This document shows, in pieces, positions 26,310 through 37,930 of a stretch of 64,000 bases of DNA. Origin of the DNA: Strix aluco. Lineage: Eukaryota; Chordata; Aves; Strigiformes; Strigidae. The notes beneath the pieces were generated by a model that saw only the letters and a list, made by a program, of their open reading frames with translations, did no database searches and was not told the origin of the DNA. The stretch is taken from contig NC_133931.1 of NCBI RefSeq assembly GCF_031877795.1, positions 131,540,621-131,604,620 on the forward strand, in the 5' to 3' direction. The translations under genes were made by a program, and so were the position numbers. Position 1 is the stretch's first letter. Each line of letters begins with the position of its first letter.

Positions 26310-26560
26310 AGCAGCCCTCTGACCGCCACCACTGGTCTTTGCAGATGCAGAGACAGCATCGTTCTTTCCACATCCTGCCCCATGGGGTGAGGGAGCCCCT
26401 TGCCCCACTGCAGGGACCGAGAAGCTCCGATCCCACGGGGGGTGAGCAGGGGCCAAATGTCTACGCTTGCAGGTAAACCACTTCGCCTGCTATTACCCGC
26501 GAGCAAATTTCCTTGTATAGTGGAGGCACTGAGATGCTCCGTAAGTGGTTCCTATAGCAA
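26310..26560. promoter_or_regulatory. Candidate CpG-retaining regulatory element
   Basis: About ten CpGs occur in roughly 200 bp (26360-26545) inside DNA where CpG is otherwise rare, next to a CT-rich stretch at 26585-26635. There is no gene-like structure. CpG retention outside an island suggests hypomethylation or constraint. Confidence 0.3.
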
Positions 26561-28617
26561 CTGTATCCAGGTGAAAACTCCTGCAAGAGCTCCCCTTCCC
26601 CCTTCCCTCTCCCCACCTCTCCTTCCTTTGCAGTGGTTTTCATGGCAGGGGGTGAGCAAAAGGGATGCTAACCAGGCAATTTAACTGCCTCGGGTTACCC
26701 ACACAAAAGGTGTTAAGTGCTGTGGCTGGGAAGCAGAGCCCCATGCCCCTGTGATCTGTTGGGCAGCTCGTTGGCCAGCTAGGTATCAGTGACCATGAAT
26801 GATCAATACATATGGACTGAGGAAACAGCTTAATTTTGTGGAAGGAGAATATCAGCTGTTTTTTAAGGCTTTGCAAAGGTGTTTATCTGCCACCTTCATT
26901 CTATTGTATTTGTCATCTGGGTCCTGCTCTGTGCCCAGCAGCCCTGATGCAGAAATCACCACCTCCTTCTGCAGTGAAATTCTGATGGAGTGCTAAGCAA
27001 GGGATTGAAAAAGGTATCCTGGGCAGAAGAAACTAAATTCTCCAGAATAAGTTGCTACAGCATCCGAGAGGGGAAAATACAGACATCACGTCCCTGCTGT
27101 GAAGAGAGGACAAGACCCTGCCTGTGTGGAGAGCTTCACCTGGGACTTCCATTCAGCCTAAATGATGGGAGCAATGGCCACACACCACGGTCACCTTTTG
27201 GGTCTGCTGTGCCCCTCCTACTGTGTGAGTTATCCTGAGTTCAACCAGCAAAGCTGACTGGGTAAGCGTAGATCAGCATTCTCAGTCCTTTATCTAAACT
27301 AGCTGGCTTTGCTGGAGAGACACTTAAGGGGTGCCCAAGTGTGCCCTTTAGTAGCTCAGTTGGAGGATAACATTCAGCAATGTGGTATCGTAACAAACAA
27401 CTCTTGGGATGGGGGCACCATCAATAGAAAAACTGATTTCACAGCCATATTCAACAGTCAGAGCAAGTCCTGCAGGTGACAACATAGCTTAGGAAGTACT
27501 GAGTTCAGCTTGGCCAAAATTAGAAGCAAGAAGGAGATCACTCATAAGTTATCACACATCTCCTTTGCCAGAGTCTTTGCACAAGTTATTGGACCTCAAG
27601 CTTTTCTCTCCAGCCATAAGGGCTAGAAATGTACTCTTCATTCAAATAAAAAGTTAAAGGTATGAAATAGCAAGAGCAGTAGGATCTCTAAGTAGAATAA
27701 ATATTTCCATGGCCACAGCAAATATACAAAAATTGACAACACTTTTGTTTACATATCTAATCATCTCCTGATGGAATCAGTGAGAATCATTCTACTGGTA
27801 TCAGGGAGTTTCCCATGAGTCCAGAAATTGCTATTTCTCCTAGCAATCATACCAGCTATAGGGCAGTTACAATACAGGAGTGAAAAATCACAAGAAGCTG
27901 CAAAACCCCACAAATTTCAGTGTCATATCCCATATTCAGATCCAAAGCTTCTCAGTGTTTAGACCTCCATCGTCCCTGGTACATGTTGCTCACAATAACT
28001 ATTTGATGTTGGCAAATTACTGACGCAGTCATATCCTGAGTAGTTGCTGATAACTGTGAGCAGTCCCACAGCCAATGTTCAGGGTCAGATTCCCCCTTCC
28101 CTGCCGCACCAGCCTCTGTTAGGACAAAAACACAGATATGCAGGGCCTTATCCTGACCCACCAGATGCAGAGACCTGAGTTTCTCACTCCTTGCTATCAG
28201 CCTACACTTGCTCACGCAGGCACCTGGGGTGCCCAAAGTGTGGCTGTGCTGGAAGGTGCTAGGACAAAGGTGCCAGCAGATATCCAGAGCAGTGGTGATT
28301 AACCCTAGAAGGGCTCCAGCTCTACTGCAATGCCACACTGTGAGGTATCATTTACAGCCAGAGGAGGGTCTTCCTAAACTACATGCCAGTGCTGTGTGCT
28401 CAAACCATACAGCCAGGCTATGGATTATCTGACTAATCCAGCATGAAGAGAAAGACACTCTGTGCAAACACACTTATCACTTACCTCTCATGGGGAGGAA
28501 GATGGATTTTTTTTGTTTTTCTCCTCAGGGTTCCCTCCTTATGTCTCAGTAAAGAACCTCCTTTAGCTTTTTGCAGCTTTAGGTAGACCATACCATACTG
28601 ACCTGACTCACTGTATG

Positions 28618-28812
28618 GGATCACAGGATATGTCAGGCTGGGAGAGATCCCAGGAGATCTCGATCCAATCTCCAGCTCACAGTAGGGTCAGTTCTGAGAT
28701 CAGATGAAGTTGCTCAGAGCTTTATGCAGCCAGATCTTGAACCCACTCAGATGGAGACTGCACAGATTCCATGGGCAACCTGTTCTAGTGCTTGATTGAA
28801 TCTCCTTGGCGA
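28618..28812 (-). mobile_element. CR1 LINE 3' end, reverse orientation
   Basis: On the plus strand it begins GGATCACAGGATATGTCAGG and continues through GGGAGAGATCCC, a TCAGATGAAGTTGCTCAGAG block, GATCTTGAACCC, GATGGAGACTGCACAGATTC and GGGCAACCTGTTCTAGTGCT. This is the standard antisense reading of an avian CR1 3' end. It is 5'-truncated and moderately diverged. Confidence 0.85.
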
Positions 28813-30339
28813 GGACAGAGAAGGGCAAATCCATTGACATTTTAGGGACTCCAGAGGCTTCACAATCTGTGGTGGAGTATGTCTAGTGAAAGAAAATGTC
28901 TGACAGAATTCACTGGCTCTGGGTGGCTATCAGGACATAGGCAGAAAGCTGTGACTGCCAGTGAGGGAAGGGAAGATGCAGAAGGAGTCATCCAAGGAGA
29001 TACCAGGGACACCGTGCAAGGACACTAGCTCAAAATCATTGGAAGGTATTTTGAATCTGAAAAAAAGACCAGATACCTTTCCTTTGGACTTTTATTTCCA
29101 AAGTCTGGTGCTCTAAATTCATAGCTTCTCCAAAGTGCAGAGTCCTCTTGCTCTTGCTTGCAAGAGGAAATGGAGTGATTTTTGCTCCTGACTTAGAAAA
29201 ACTGCAGGAGGAAAAATCTTGATCAGAATCTGTAGAATATGTAAGGGAATTACTGAATGATCTTTAAAACTACCTGAAAATAACTCTGAACTGTGCTGTC
29301 AGCTCTCCCCAGGGCCTGCCACCCTTGGGGTAATTGCAATATATCACATGTTGCTTGACATTCCGTGGAACAGGATAAGCAGCACAGCCACCAGAAGCTG
29401 AGACGCAGAAGCCCTAGACAAGGAAAAGGCAGGGTCCCATGGCTTTTTTAAGGATCCCAAAAATAAAAGCCAGAAAAATTATTCTGAAAAGAATGGAAGA
29501 GCTGTTAATAGCTGTGGCCTACTCCAGCCTTTCTCCTGTCATGCTCAGGTCTCTGCTTTACTTCATTGTACCCCACTGACAACGTGGCTGCTGCCAGTCT
29601 CATTGCTTCAAATTTATTTTTAATGCAAAAGATGCTGCAGTGATGAAGACACTGTGATGAAGTCATTGCTGTCATAAAGTGAGGGACAGCTCTCCAACTA
29701 AGTATGGTTTTACAAGCCATACTTAGTAGAGTCATATCATGGCTGAGTAGTAGTGTTAGTAGAGCCATACTGTGGCTGTAGAGTCCTGATGTACCAGTTA
29801 TGATCTCAGTAAAACCAAGAAGCAATCTCCAGGTGCAGCAGGAAAAATGAGACAGGAGTAAGCAGATGGTCTGGGAATCTCAGTTTGTTATAACCATCCC
29901 AGACATGTAGTGACCTTCAGGCAAGCCAAATGCCCTATGACTGACATGCCCCAAAAGGACACAATGCAACCTCATCCTCTGTGTCACCAGACTCTGCCCA
30001 AAGACTCTTGCCAAAATCAGGGCCTTGAGAAAGCAAAGCAAAAAAGAAGCATCCTTTTTTGTGCAGGTTTATGGTGAAGACAGGAAATAGAGGCAGCGAT
30101 CGTGTGCCCTTGGGAAGAAATGCCTTCTGACAATGATGTAGCTATATAGACCCCCTAGCTCTCAGCTGAGGTAGGACTACATGGTTTCATGTGATAATTG
30201 ACAGGAGGGGAAGGTTACAAGATCTCTGCTTTTTCTACCTAGAAAAATATGCCAGCACCATTTTCTATTTATGTGGGACTAGCAAAGGGGGCTCTCGGGA
30301 AATGGAAAACAGCAGGAGAGCTGGATTTTCTTTGCTACG

Positions 30340-30600
30340 CTATGCAAATAAAGCAAGTGAACATGACTCTGAAACTGAGCTGATAAATCTGATTCTCATT
30401 TCTTGAGAAGGCTCCTTTCTACTGACCTGACAATATACACATGTATTACAGTGGAGACAAATTACTCTCTGCAAATGAGAATCTTGCCAATTCATTTTTA
30501 TAACTTAGCTGCCTCCTCACCACCAACACATGATTGTTTGACAATTGAATAGTACTTAGAGATGTGAAAATACATGCAAATAAAAAATGCAAATAAAAAA
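30340..30600. promoter_or_regulatory. Candidate element with three POU octamers
   Basis: Exact ATGCAAAT octamers occur at 30342-30349, 30574-30581 and 30587-30594. The last two are in a 13-bp tandem (ATGCAAATAAAAA twice). A near-octamer ATGCAAAC lies at 30763-30770. POU-factor binding is inferred. Confidence 0.35.
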
Positions 30601-33169
30601 TGTCAAAACTCCCAAAATTGAGGGATCAGCATTTTTTTTTCACATGCAGCAGCCAAACTGGTGTCACCAGGTTCATTCTATGCAGCGGTGGTCAGTAACA
30701 AACATTGCATTGCAAGAAGAAATAACCCGAGCCTTGGATGAGACGTACCACATATATTTACTATGCAAACAAACTATGTGCCTGTGAGAGGAGCAACATT
30801 TAGATTCAGCTATGCTGGAAGCCTGCCGCAGCTTAAGGAAAATGTGTGTGAAATGGCTAGAATCAAAAAAGAGCCTTTAATGTACCTCAGCTTTTCAACA
30901 CATGTTTTTGGCTTCAGAGCTGAGTAACTTTATCGACTCTGAAGAATGACGCAGAGGGAGCAGAGAGTGAGAAATTACCGTAAGTGCAGCCAAACATTTG
31001 CTATTTCTGAGTGGTTAGCCGTGAACTCTCCCTAAGTTGCCAGGAACTGATCAGGAAGACATTTTCTGAACAGCGCAGACCCTGTAGGTGTTTGCCCAGT
31101 ACGTTGGGAGCAAAAGTCCTGTTGGCTTTCCAGCCACAGTGCTGGAGATTCCTGCACCACCACAAGAAAGCCTCAAGTTCATGAAGGGCACATCATCACA
31201 GTTTCTCACTAAGCTATTGATTTGCTCTCCCTCACTCAGTGCTGGTAGATCAGTAATGTTTTTTAAGCTTTCAGGTGTCCTTTAACATGGCTGTAATCCT
31301 CCTTATTCAGTTTTCCATCAAATCTACCTCCTCTGGATCAAAGGTTTTTCTTATGCCACATGACCATGTGGCAACACCTGCTGCTGCTGGGAAAACTGAA
31401 GAGGCTAGGGCTGAAACAGCTGCCAAGGCCACCAGCCGTCACTCCTGATTCACAGGCAACCGCCAAGCAGATGACTCAAATTCTCCTTTGATTTCCCTTC
31501 CCACCAGGGAAAACTGCTGTTGCCTCAACTGCAGAAGGCAGCTTTCCATTGGGCCTGGCTCTCAGCCAGTGTCACGGCCACATCCCTAGGGAAGGATACC
31601 TTGCCTCCCTGGGGATGCTGGTAGTATGCACCCCAGACTTGCACTGGCAGCAGGGACCATCGTGGCAGCTCCTCAGAGCAGGGGTTGGCTCAGCAGCATG
31701 GCACAACCTTCACGGGAGATGGTGGGACATGCAGGTGGGGACATGCACAGCTCAGGGAAGGATGTGCTGGCTAGGTGCCAGACATTCTGTCTGAGACAGC
31801 ATCAGCTCAGAGCTTGAGGTGATTCACATTGCTTCTGACTGGACTTCACTCTAGGGTGTTTGTGTGGTTTTTGGTTGTTTTGGCAAAAACCACAGAGACC
31901 TACCCTCAGAGGTGTCTGCCATATATTTCAGCTGATATTAGAGAGAAATCAGAAGCTAAAATAAAAGGCATCTAAAGTTTAACGTTAGTTTTTGAGTTGC
32001 ATGTGACGCCTTTTTAATTTCCATTCGCCTCTTCTCTCCTTAGTTTACTCTGGCATCAGCAGCAGAAATGCGAAACAGATTGTTCTCCTGGTAGTTCATG
32101 CCCAGAGGGCAAGACAAAACGCTGGAAATATGACAAAGAAGTCTGCACTATGTCATATTCACAAATTAAGCATCCCCCATTCAAAAGACTGCTTTTCTTC
32201 TGCCTTAGAAAAGTTCGTTTTTTCCAGGGCCGGTTGTCCTGACTACAGGTTTTGACCTGGATCAAATACATCAAGTCTATGGAAAAAAACACACAATTCT
32301 TTATATCCAATTCCAAGGTACTCTGCATCACATACAAACCAATTGCAAGTTAGCAACAATTTGGCATGGAACCTTCAATTATTTTAAGGGAAAATTTGCT
32401 TGAATTAAGCAATTTAAAGGGCATGGGAATAATTTAGATATTTTTAGGAAGCATGGATATGTGGGAAGATTACCTAATACAAAGTAGTCTCAAAGGTTTC
32501 TGAATTCTCATCCATGTTGAGAAACCATGGTTCCTTCTCCCAAAAGTTTGTAAGCACAATTACTAACAAAAAACAATCATAAAGCAACAATATTCTTGGA
32601 GAAAAGTAGTATAAACCAAAATGGTGTATATGCTCTGTGGTTATCCATGTTTGTGGACTAGTTTCTATGAACAGCAAGGACAGTCCTTGGCTCAGATAAA
32701 ATATTTATTAGTAACAAATAATTTTTGTAGAGCTTCAAACCCCCCCACTGAGCCTGGACTCCATTGCACAAGGCTTACTGGGCCTTTCCTTTACCTTCTT
32801 CTGTAATTCAGGTTTGCATTTGTGGAAATCAGGTTTTCTTTGTAAAAACATGGCTGTTGTACAGACAAATAGACTTTACAGGGAGTCACCCTTCACCTGT
32901 CAGATTAAACAGCAGTTCTCTTTTATGAAGCTCACTCTGTAAATGTCTCTACATATGGAAAAATAATCACCTGTGTCTATAAAAACCTCTGATGTGACAG
33001 AAGACCCAGACTACAGAAGGCAGTACCAGTCCTAGGATTAAGGATAACTGACTACAGTTGAATATTCAGCTTTCTGTTGAATGATACCCAAAACACCCTG
33101 TAGTTGCAATTGTATTTAGCAAGCAGTCTTTCCCTTTTTGCTGTGCATACTTGTATTTCATCTCTTATT

Positions 33170-33260
33170 TGCCCTTCTCTAATCTATATAGACCTAATCT
33201 TCTAGTATCCTCACATATCAGTGCTTCAGCCCTCTGACAATGTATCTTACCTTTTTGTTG
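33170..33260 (-). mobile_element. Possible very old CR1-like fragment
   Basis: The run TCTTCTAGTATCCTCACATA...CAGTGCTTCAGCCCTCTGAC followed by a CTTACCTTTTTGTTGG stretch resembles the antisense block of old amniote CR1 elements (CTCATA...TCCAGCCCTCTGATCAT...TTGTTGC). The match is weak and by eye. Confidence 0.35.
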
Positions 33261-36200
33261 GGGTTCTTATTTTGCTGATAAATATGCTATAGATGTGAGG
33301 ATAGTGGAAACAAAACCAGCATTCAAGACAAAGGGGTACAAGTGATTTGTATAATGAAGTCTTTTTCCTGACTTTGTACAGTTAAGACCTTAGGACCACT
33401 GTTGCCCATTATTTACAGTGGTGATGTGATATAGCCTTGAATCCACAGACCATGCCTGCAGCTGAAGTTCTCACATGGTGTGCATAATCACAAATGGAAG
33501 AAAAACTTTTGCATAGGTTGAGAGGTTCTTCAATAAATTAAAAGCAATAGAAATTAAGTTTTTCCCCACTGAGCTTATGGATTGTACAAAGTTACGTGAC
33601 TGTCATTTTGATAAATAATCATAGTAATGCAGTATGTTATAGTAACTTTGAAACTACCTGGAATATATGATATTGCAAGTACTTGGTAAGTACAGCACAA
33701 AGGACATATTCTCTGCTCTTCATCTGAAATAGGAAAGCTATTTAGTACTTTGTAAAACATGTTAAATGGAGTTTGCTCTCTCTTGGAGATAGCTATTTTT
33801 TCTTCATTCTGTGCGGGTGGAATGTTTGAAAATTGCACGAGACAGGCAATTTTGGCACTTCAGCTTGGAGTACCAAATGTTAGCAAATCATCCTGAATGG
33901 ATCTGAAGTTTAAGCCTGCAATGTTATTCTGTGTGACAGTGGATGCATTTTCATTTTCACCTATTTACATATTCACAGTCAGAAATGCATGGTAGTTATT
34001 GTGTAAAAGGGGTCTATTTAGGAAGAAAAGGCAGATACCATTTTTGAAAGCCTTTAGTCAAAGAGTATATATACACCATGAAGTGTATAATAAAGCTTTA
34101 CCCCAAAATGTTTGTAGCAGGAAGCAGAGCTGGACAGGTGCAGAGAGACAAAACAGAAAAAAACAGAGATGGTTAGGTCTTCATGGGGGACACCGAGCTC
34201 CTGTGGGTCATGATGCAGTAGAAACCACCTACCATGTAGAAAGTGAAATAGTTCAGCTTTGTTTCTCAACAAGTTCGCACTGCGTTTACTCAGAAAAGCA
34301 ATAACCCATTTCAGTGAGCACAAAACATCCCATCCAGGGGTCCCTTTCTGTCCCTTCTTCATCTCCGTGAAGACCTCAGGCCTGGGAGGGAGTCAGAGTC
34401 ACCGTGATACTACACTTTGTGCAACTGGGATGCTATTTTAGGCGGAGGGTTGCAACTGTCATTGTTTCATTCATACTGGCATTTCTACTCCTAGCTTCCC
34501 CACACAACCAACTCTGCTGCTTTTGGGAACTCCCTGGTGCACCTCTGAGTGAAATGTCCAAGTATTGCCAAAGGAGTGTATGAGGAGGGCTGGTCTCCAC
34601 AGCTTGGTGGCTCAGGCAGAAAACAGTGGATTGTGACTATAAAGTGATAGGACAAGATAAAAGTTATTTAGCTAGGTGTTTTAATGGGGACATTTTTTAA
34701 AATATAGGTTTCTTTTTGCCACCAGTAAATTATAGTGATGATGGCAGGAACTGCTTAATGACCCAAGAGCACTGCATCTCCACATTGGCTCTGAGCTACA
34801 GTTCACCCACCTCAGCACCCAGTGGAGTGTGCTACAGACCCAGCCTCCATGCGGGGACACCTTCTATAGACACCACAATGGCACCAAGACCACAGCAGCT
34901 ACTTGAGAGTGGCAGAAATAGCAAAAAAGGGTACCACAACTTTGGGGCCAAAATCTAATCTTAAACAAGTCAAGAAGTGCTTTTGATGGAGGCAGGTGGT
35001 GTATTATCCCATTACCAGCTAGTTAGATCTCTAATAAAAGGTCTAATAGTAAGGATTGGTCCCAGAAGCAAACATGGTTATCTGGGTGTAGGACATCATC
35101 AGGCAGCAGGCATGATTCACTTGCCTAATGAATCCAACAGTTCTGTTGTTGGCCCGTGTGGGTTAATATTTCATTTCCTCATGGGAAAGGTTTGCTGTGT
35201 TTCCTCTAGCAGTGTTGCTTGTTGACCTCAGCTTCTTCCTTCCATCATCTGAGCAAGCACAGCTTGGCATCCTGGCGGAAGACACAGGCCATTCGCTCTT
35301 CTAGTTAAAAAGTGATCTTGCTTCAGTGAAGTCCCAAACGCTCTCCCTGAAGACTATACTTAATATCCAGCGCATTAAACAAATTGATGTGTGTGAGCTT
35401 TGGAAGAAAAGGCATTTGAGTTTGAATGCAAAGGCCAGCCCTGGATAAAACCAGGGTCTCCACTCATGCAGAGCCACATCTGTGATAATCAGAGCTGAAA
35501 GAGAAGCTTTAACCTCTGGAGTGATAGAGACCAAAATGATGAAAGGATTTTTTAGATGTGAAAAGACGGATCAAGAGTTTTACTAAATCCTGGGTCGAAG
35601 GGAAGGTTGAAAATTGCCTTTGCTCTGAATCTGGGACTTTTCAGGCTGAAGCAAGTGTGCCTCACATCTTGAACATTTCATGTGCTTTCATTTCATTCCC
35701 TCTATTTTCAATTCCCATTTCCTCAGATTTTATTTACTTATGTCTTCCAACAGTTTGATAGCAAAAAACAACCAAGCTGCAAAGCTTCTCTCTAAATGCC
35801 TGATTTAAATAATGCATCCATTAATTTTTGCACCAATAGTGGTACAACATAAAATAGTACATTATTTTTCAGAATCTGATTCTGCAAACATTAGACCATT
35901 TGACTGAAATATTCCTAATGTATAAATAAAGTTACTCTTGTGCATTACTGTTTTCAGGCTCAGAGCTTTAATGTGTTATTTTAAAATACAAATATTTTCA
36001 AAGGTGCAAAATATAAATGCAACTGTATTTAAGTCTTCACTGAAATGAAGCATGAAAAAAAAGTGATGAAGGCTTTTCTTCCTGCTGCTGAAATAGAGGA
36101 CTTTTACCAATTTTAACAGAACATCCTTAATATATACCTAGAATATTATGTGTATAGTAGGTTGTTACTCTGTAATTGGTTTGGCTGATTACAATGATTA

Positions 36201-36989
36201 CACTAAGTTGGCACAATAGTATAGCTATCTGGTGAAAGTACTTCTATAGAGCCCACAGAAATCTGCTCACTGGAGACCATATTGTATGTTTGGAGGTCAG
36301 AAATTCTTATTTACAAGGATGGCAGCTTTTTAACATTGCTTACATTTAATGTAAAAATAAAGCTGACTGTTTTCCAAGTGCTCCTTAAAATAAAAAATAA
36401 AAACCCTTTCCTATTGGCTGAAATATTCCTTTTGCCAAATGTTAAGATTGTGTTATTGCTTGTATGGGCTAAATCCAAGAAAGGTTATTTCAAAACACAT
36501 TAAAGAAGTAACACTTTGCTCTCTACATGTAAAATGGGAAGCATTCAACACCACTGAACTTGTCTGTGATCTGGATAGGGCATTGCAATGGTGATCCCCT
36601 TTGCTGGAGGTGTGCTCTTCCACAGAGGTTTTTGCTGCTCAGCTTTAGGTATGCACTCAGACAAGCGTCACCGGGAGGAAGGAGCAAGAAGTGAATTTGC
36701 ACCAACAGTGCCCGCCACGCCTGCGAGGAGCAAACCTGGGCACCTCTGCCCGTGGACATCTTTTTTACACATAGATGCAAACACCTGTACACAGCTGAAT
36801 GTTGCCAACGTGGGGCTGGACTGGCTTCACAAGCTCAACCTCTCCCACCTCCCTTGCAAACAGGGCAGTGGGTTGCCAGCAAACGCAGGGGCTAATGTGT
36901 CCCAGCAGCACTCATAGATGAGGACAGAAGTCAGGTCTTCCTTGTGACCCCTTGTGCAGAGGTGGGGGGTGAATGGGGCAGCTGTCGGC

Positions 36990-37340
36990 CTCAGAGGGGA
37001 GGATTTAATAGGAAATTCTGCGTTTCAGCAAGTTGAATAATAAAGTCCCGACATCTCAACTCTTCGCACAAAAAAGCGAGCAATGTCACGCAACGCTGCT
37101 TCCCGATGCACATCCTTCCCTGGCATTGAGTGCAGCTTGTTAATGGTTGGCAAAGCTGCCGTGAAAACTCTGTCATCCTCCCGAAGGGGCTCCCTCTGCA
37201 TGTGGAGATATAGCACCCCTTTTTAGGGGCTGAATGCTGGGTGGCATGGAGCTGCTGGCCACTGTGTTTCCCGGCCACATGCTGGCAATGGCTTTCTGTC
37301 AGCGAGGAGGAGAAACGCCCTCACTCCATTGCGGGGAGTA
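36990..37340. promoter_or_regulatory. Candidate conserved noncoding element, CpG-retaining
   Basis: About nine CpGs occur in 37021-37185 and four more by 37340, well above local background. The mixed-composition sequence lacks repeats. Short open frames on the minus strand (up to 95 codons at 36991-37278) resemble nothing known. It sits directly beside the homeodomain-rich block that follows. Confidence 0.4.
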
Positions 37341-37379
37341 TTAAATGCTTTTAGCAAGCAATGACCACCCTTAATGATT

Positions 37380-37930
37380 TCCAAGAGAGGAAATGAACCT
37401 CCAATCAATTATAACACTTGATTAGGTTACTTAAATTGCTGAATCTCCAGCAAAATCAGCAGTGCCAACTCCCCAACACCGTGCGTGTGATTCAATGGCC
37501 CTTATAGTAATGCAGCTCTGCACACCTCCTGTTTTATGTACGTTCCTTTTGCTGTTACTCAACTTCCATCTCATTACCAGGAGCACAGATTTCCACCTTG
37601 TCACTTTACAACCTTATTCGAGCATCGCTCTGTTGATCACCTGGTGATTTTTAGGCCGATTTTTTTTTCCTTGAAATGCTAATGCATTCCCACTGAAAAC
37701 AAACACAGGCCTGTGATTGTAATATCGCCTTTGCTCAGTTTTATTTCAAATGAAACAGAAATGCAACTTCAAAGCCATCAAAGCAATGAGTGACTATCAA
37801 AGAGAGCATTGGCCTCTGATAACATGAAAGACCACTTTAATAGGAAAGTTTTATAGGAATTTCTAGTGATCATTAATAGCATGTAATTCACTTATTTGCT
37901 AATTATAAGAGTGCCAGTGGTAGTAGTTAA
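37380..37930. promoter_or_regulatory. Candidate developmental enhancer, homeodomain and TCF/LEF motifs
   Basis: Visible sites are CCAATCAATTATAAC (CAATTA at 37406-37411), two TCF/LEF ATCAAAG sites at 37777-37783 and 37796-37802, TAATT at 37884-37888 and TAATTA at 37900-37905, plus a CTGATAAC GATA-type motif. DLX and related homeoproteins bind TAATT(G/A). The SEM1 neighbourhood is an established DLX5/6 enhancer landscape. Enhancer identity here is inferred. Confidence 0.4.

Larger units (their letters stand above)
12000..28600. other. Noncoding gene-desert DNA
   Basis: No gene is recognisable here. Besides the MIR-like remnant, the direct repeat, the poly(A) run and the element near 26.4 kb listed separately, the sequence is unique-looking AT-rich DNA. 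The longest frame (16627-17169 plus, 180 codons) has no protein character I recognise. A minus frame at 24554-24772 is discussed as a finding. Confidence 0.65.
28813..36980. other. Noncoding gene-desert DNA
   Basis: No gene, RNA gene or young repeat is visible beyond the entries given for 30.3-30.6 and 33.2 kb. The 35.8-36.3 kb part is strongly AT-rich with many TAAT cores, which alone does not mark a function. Confidence 0.65.
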
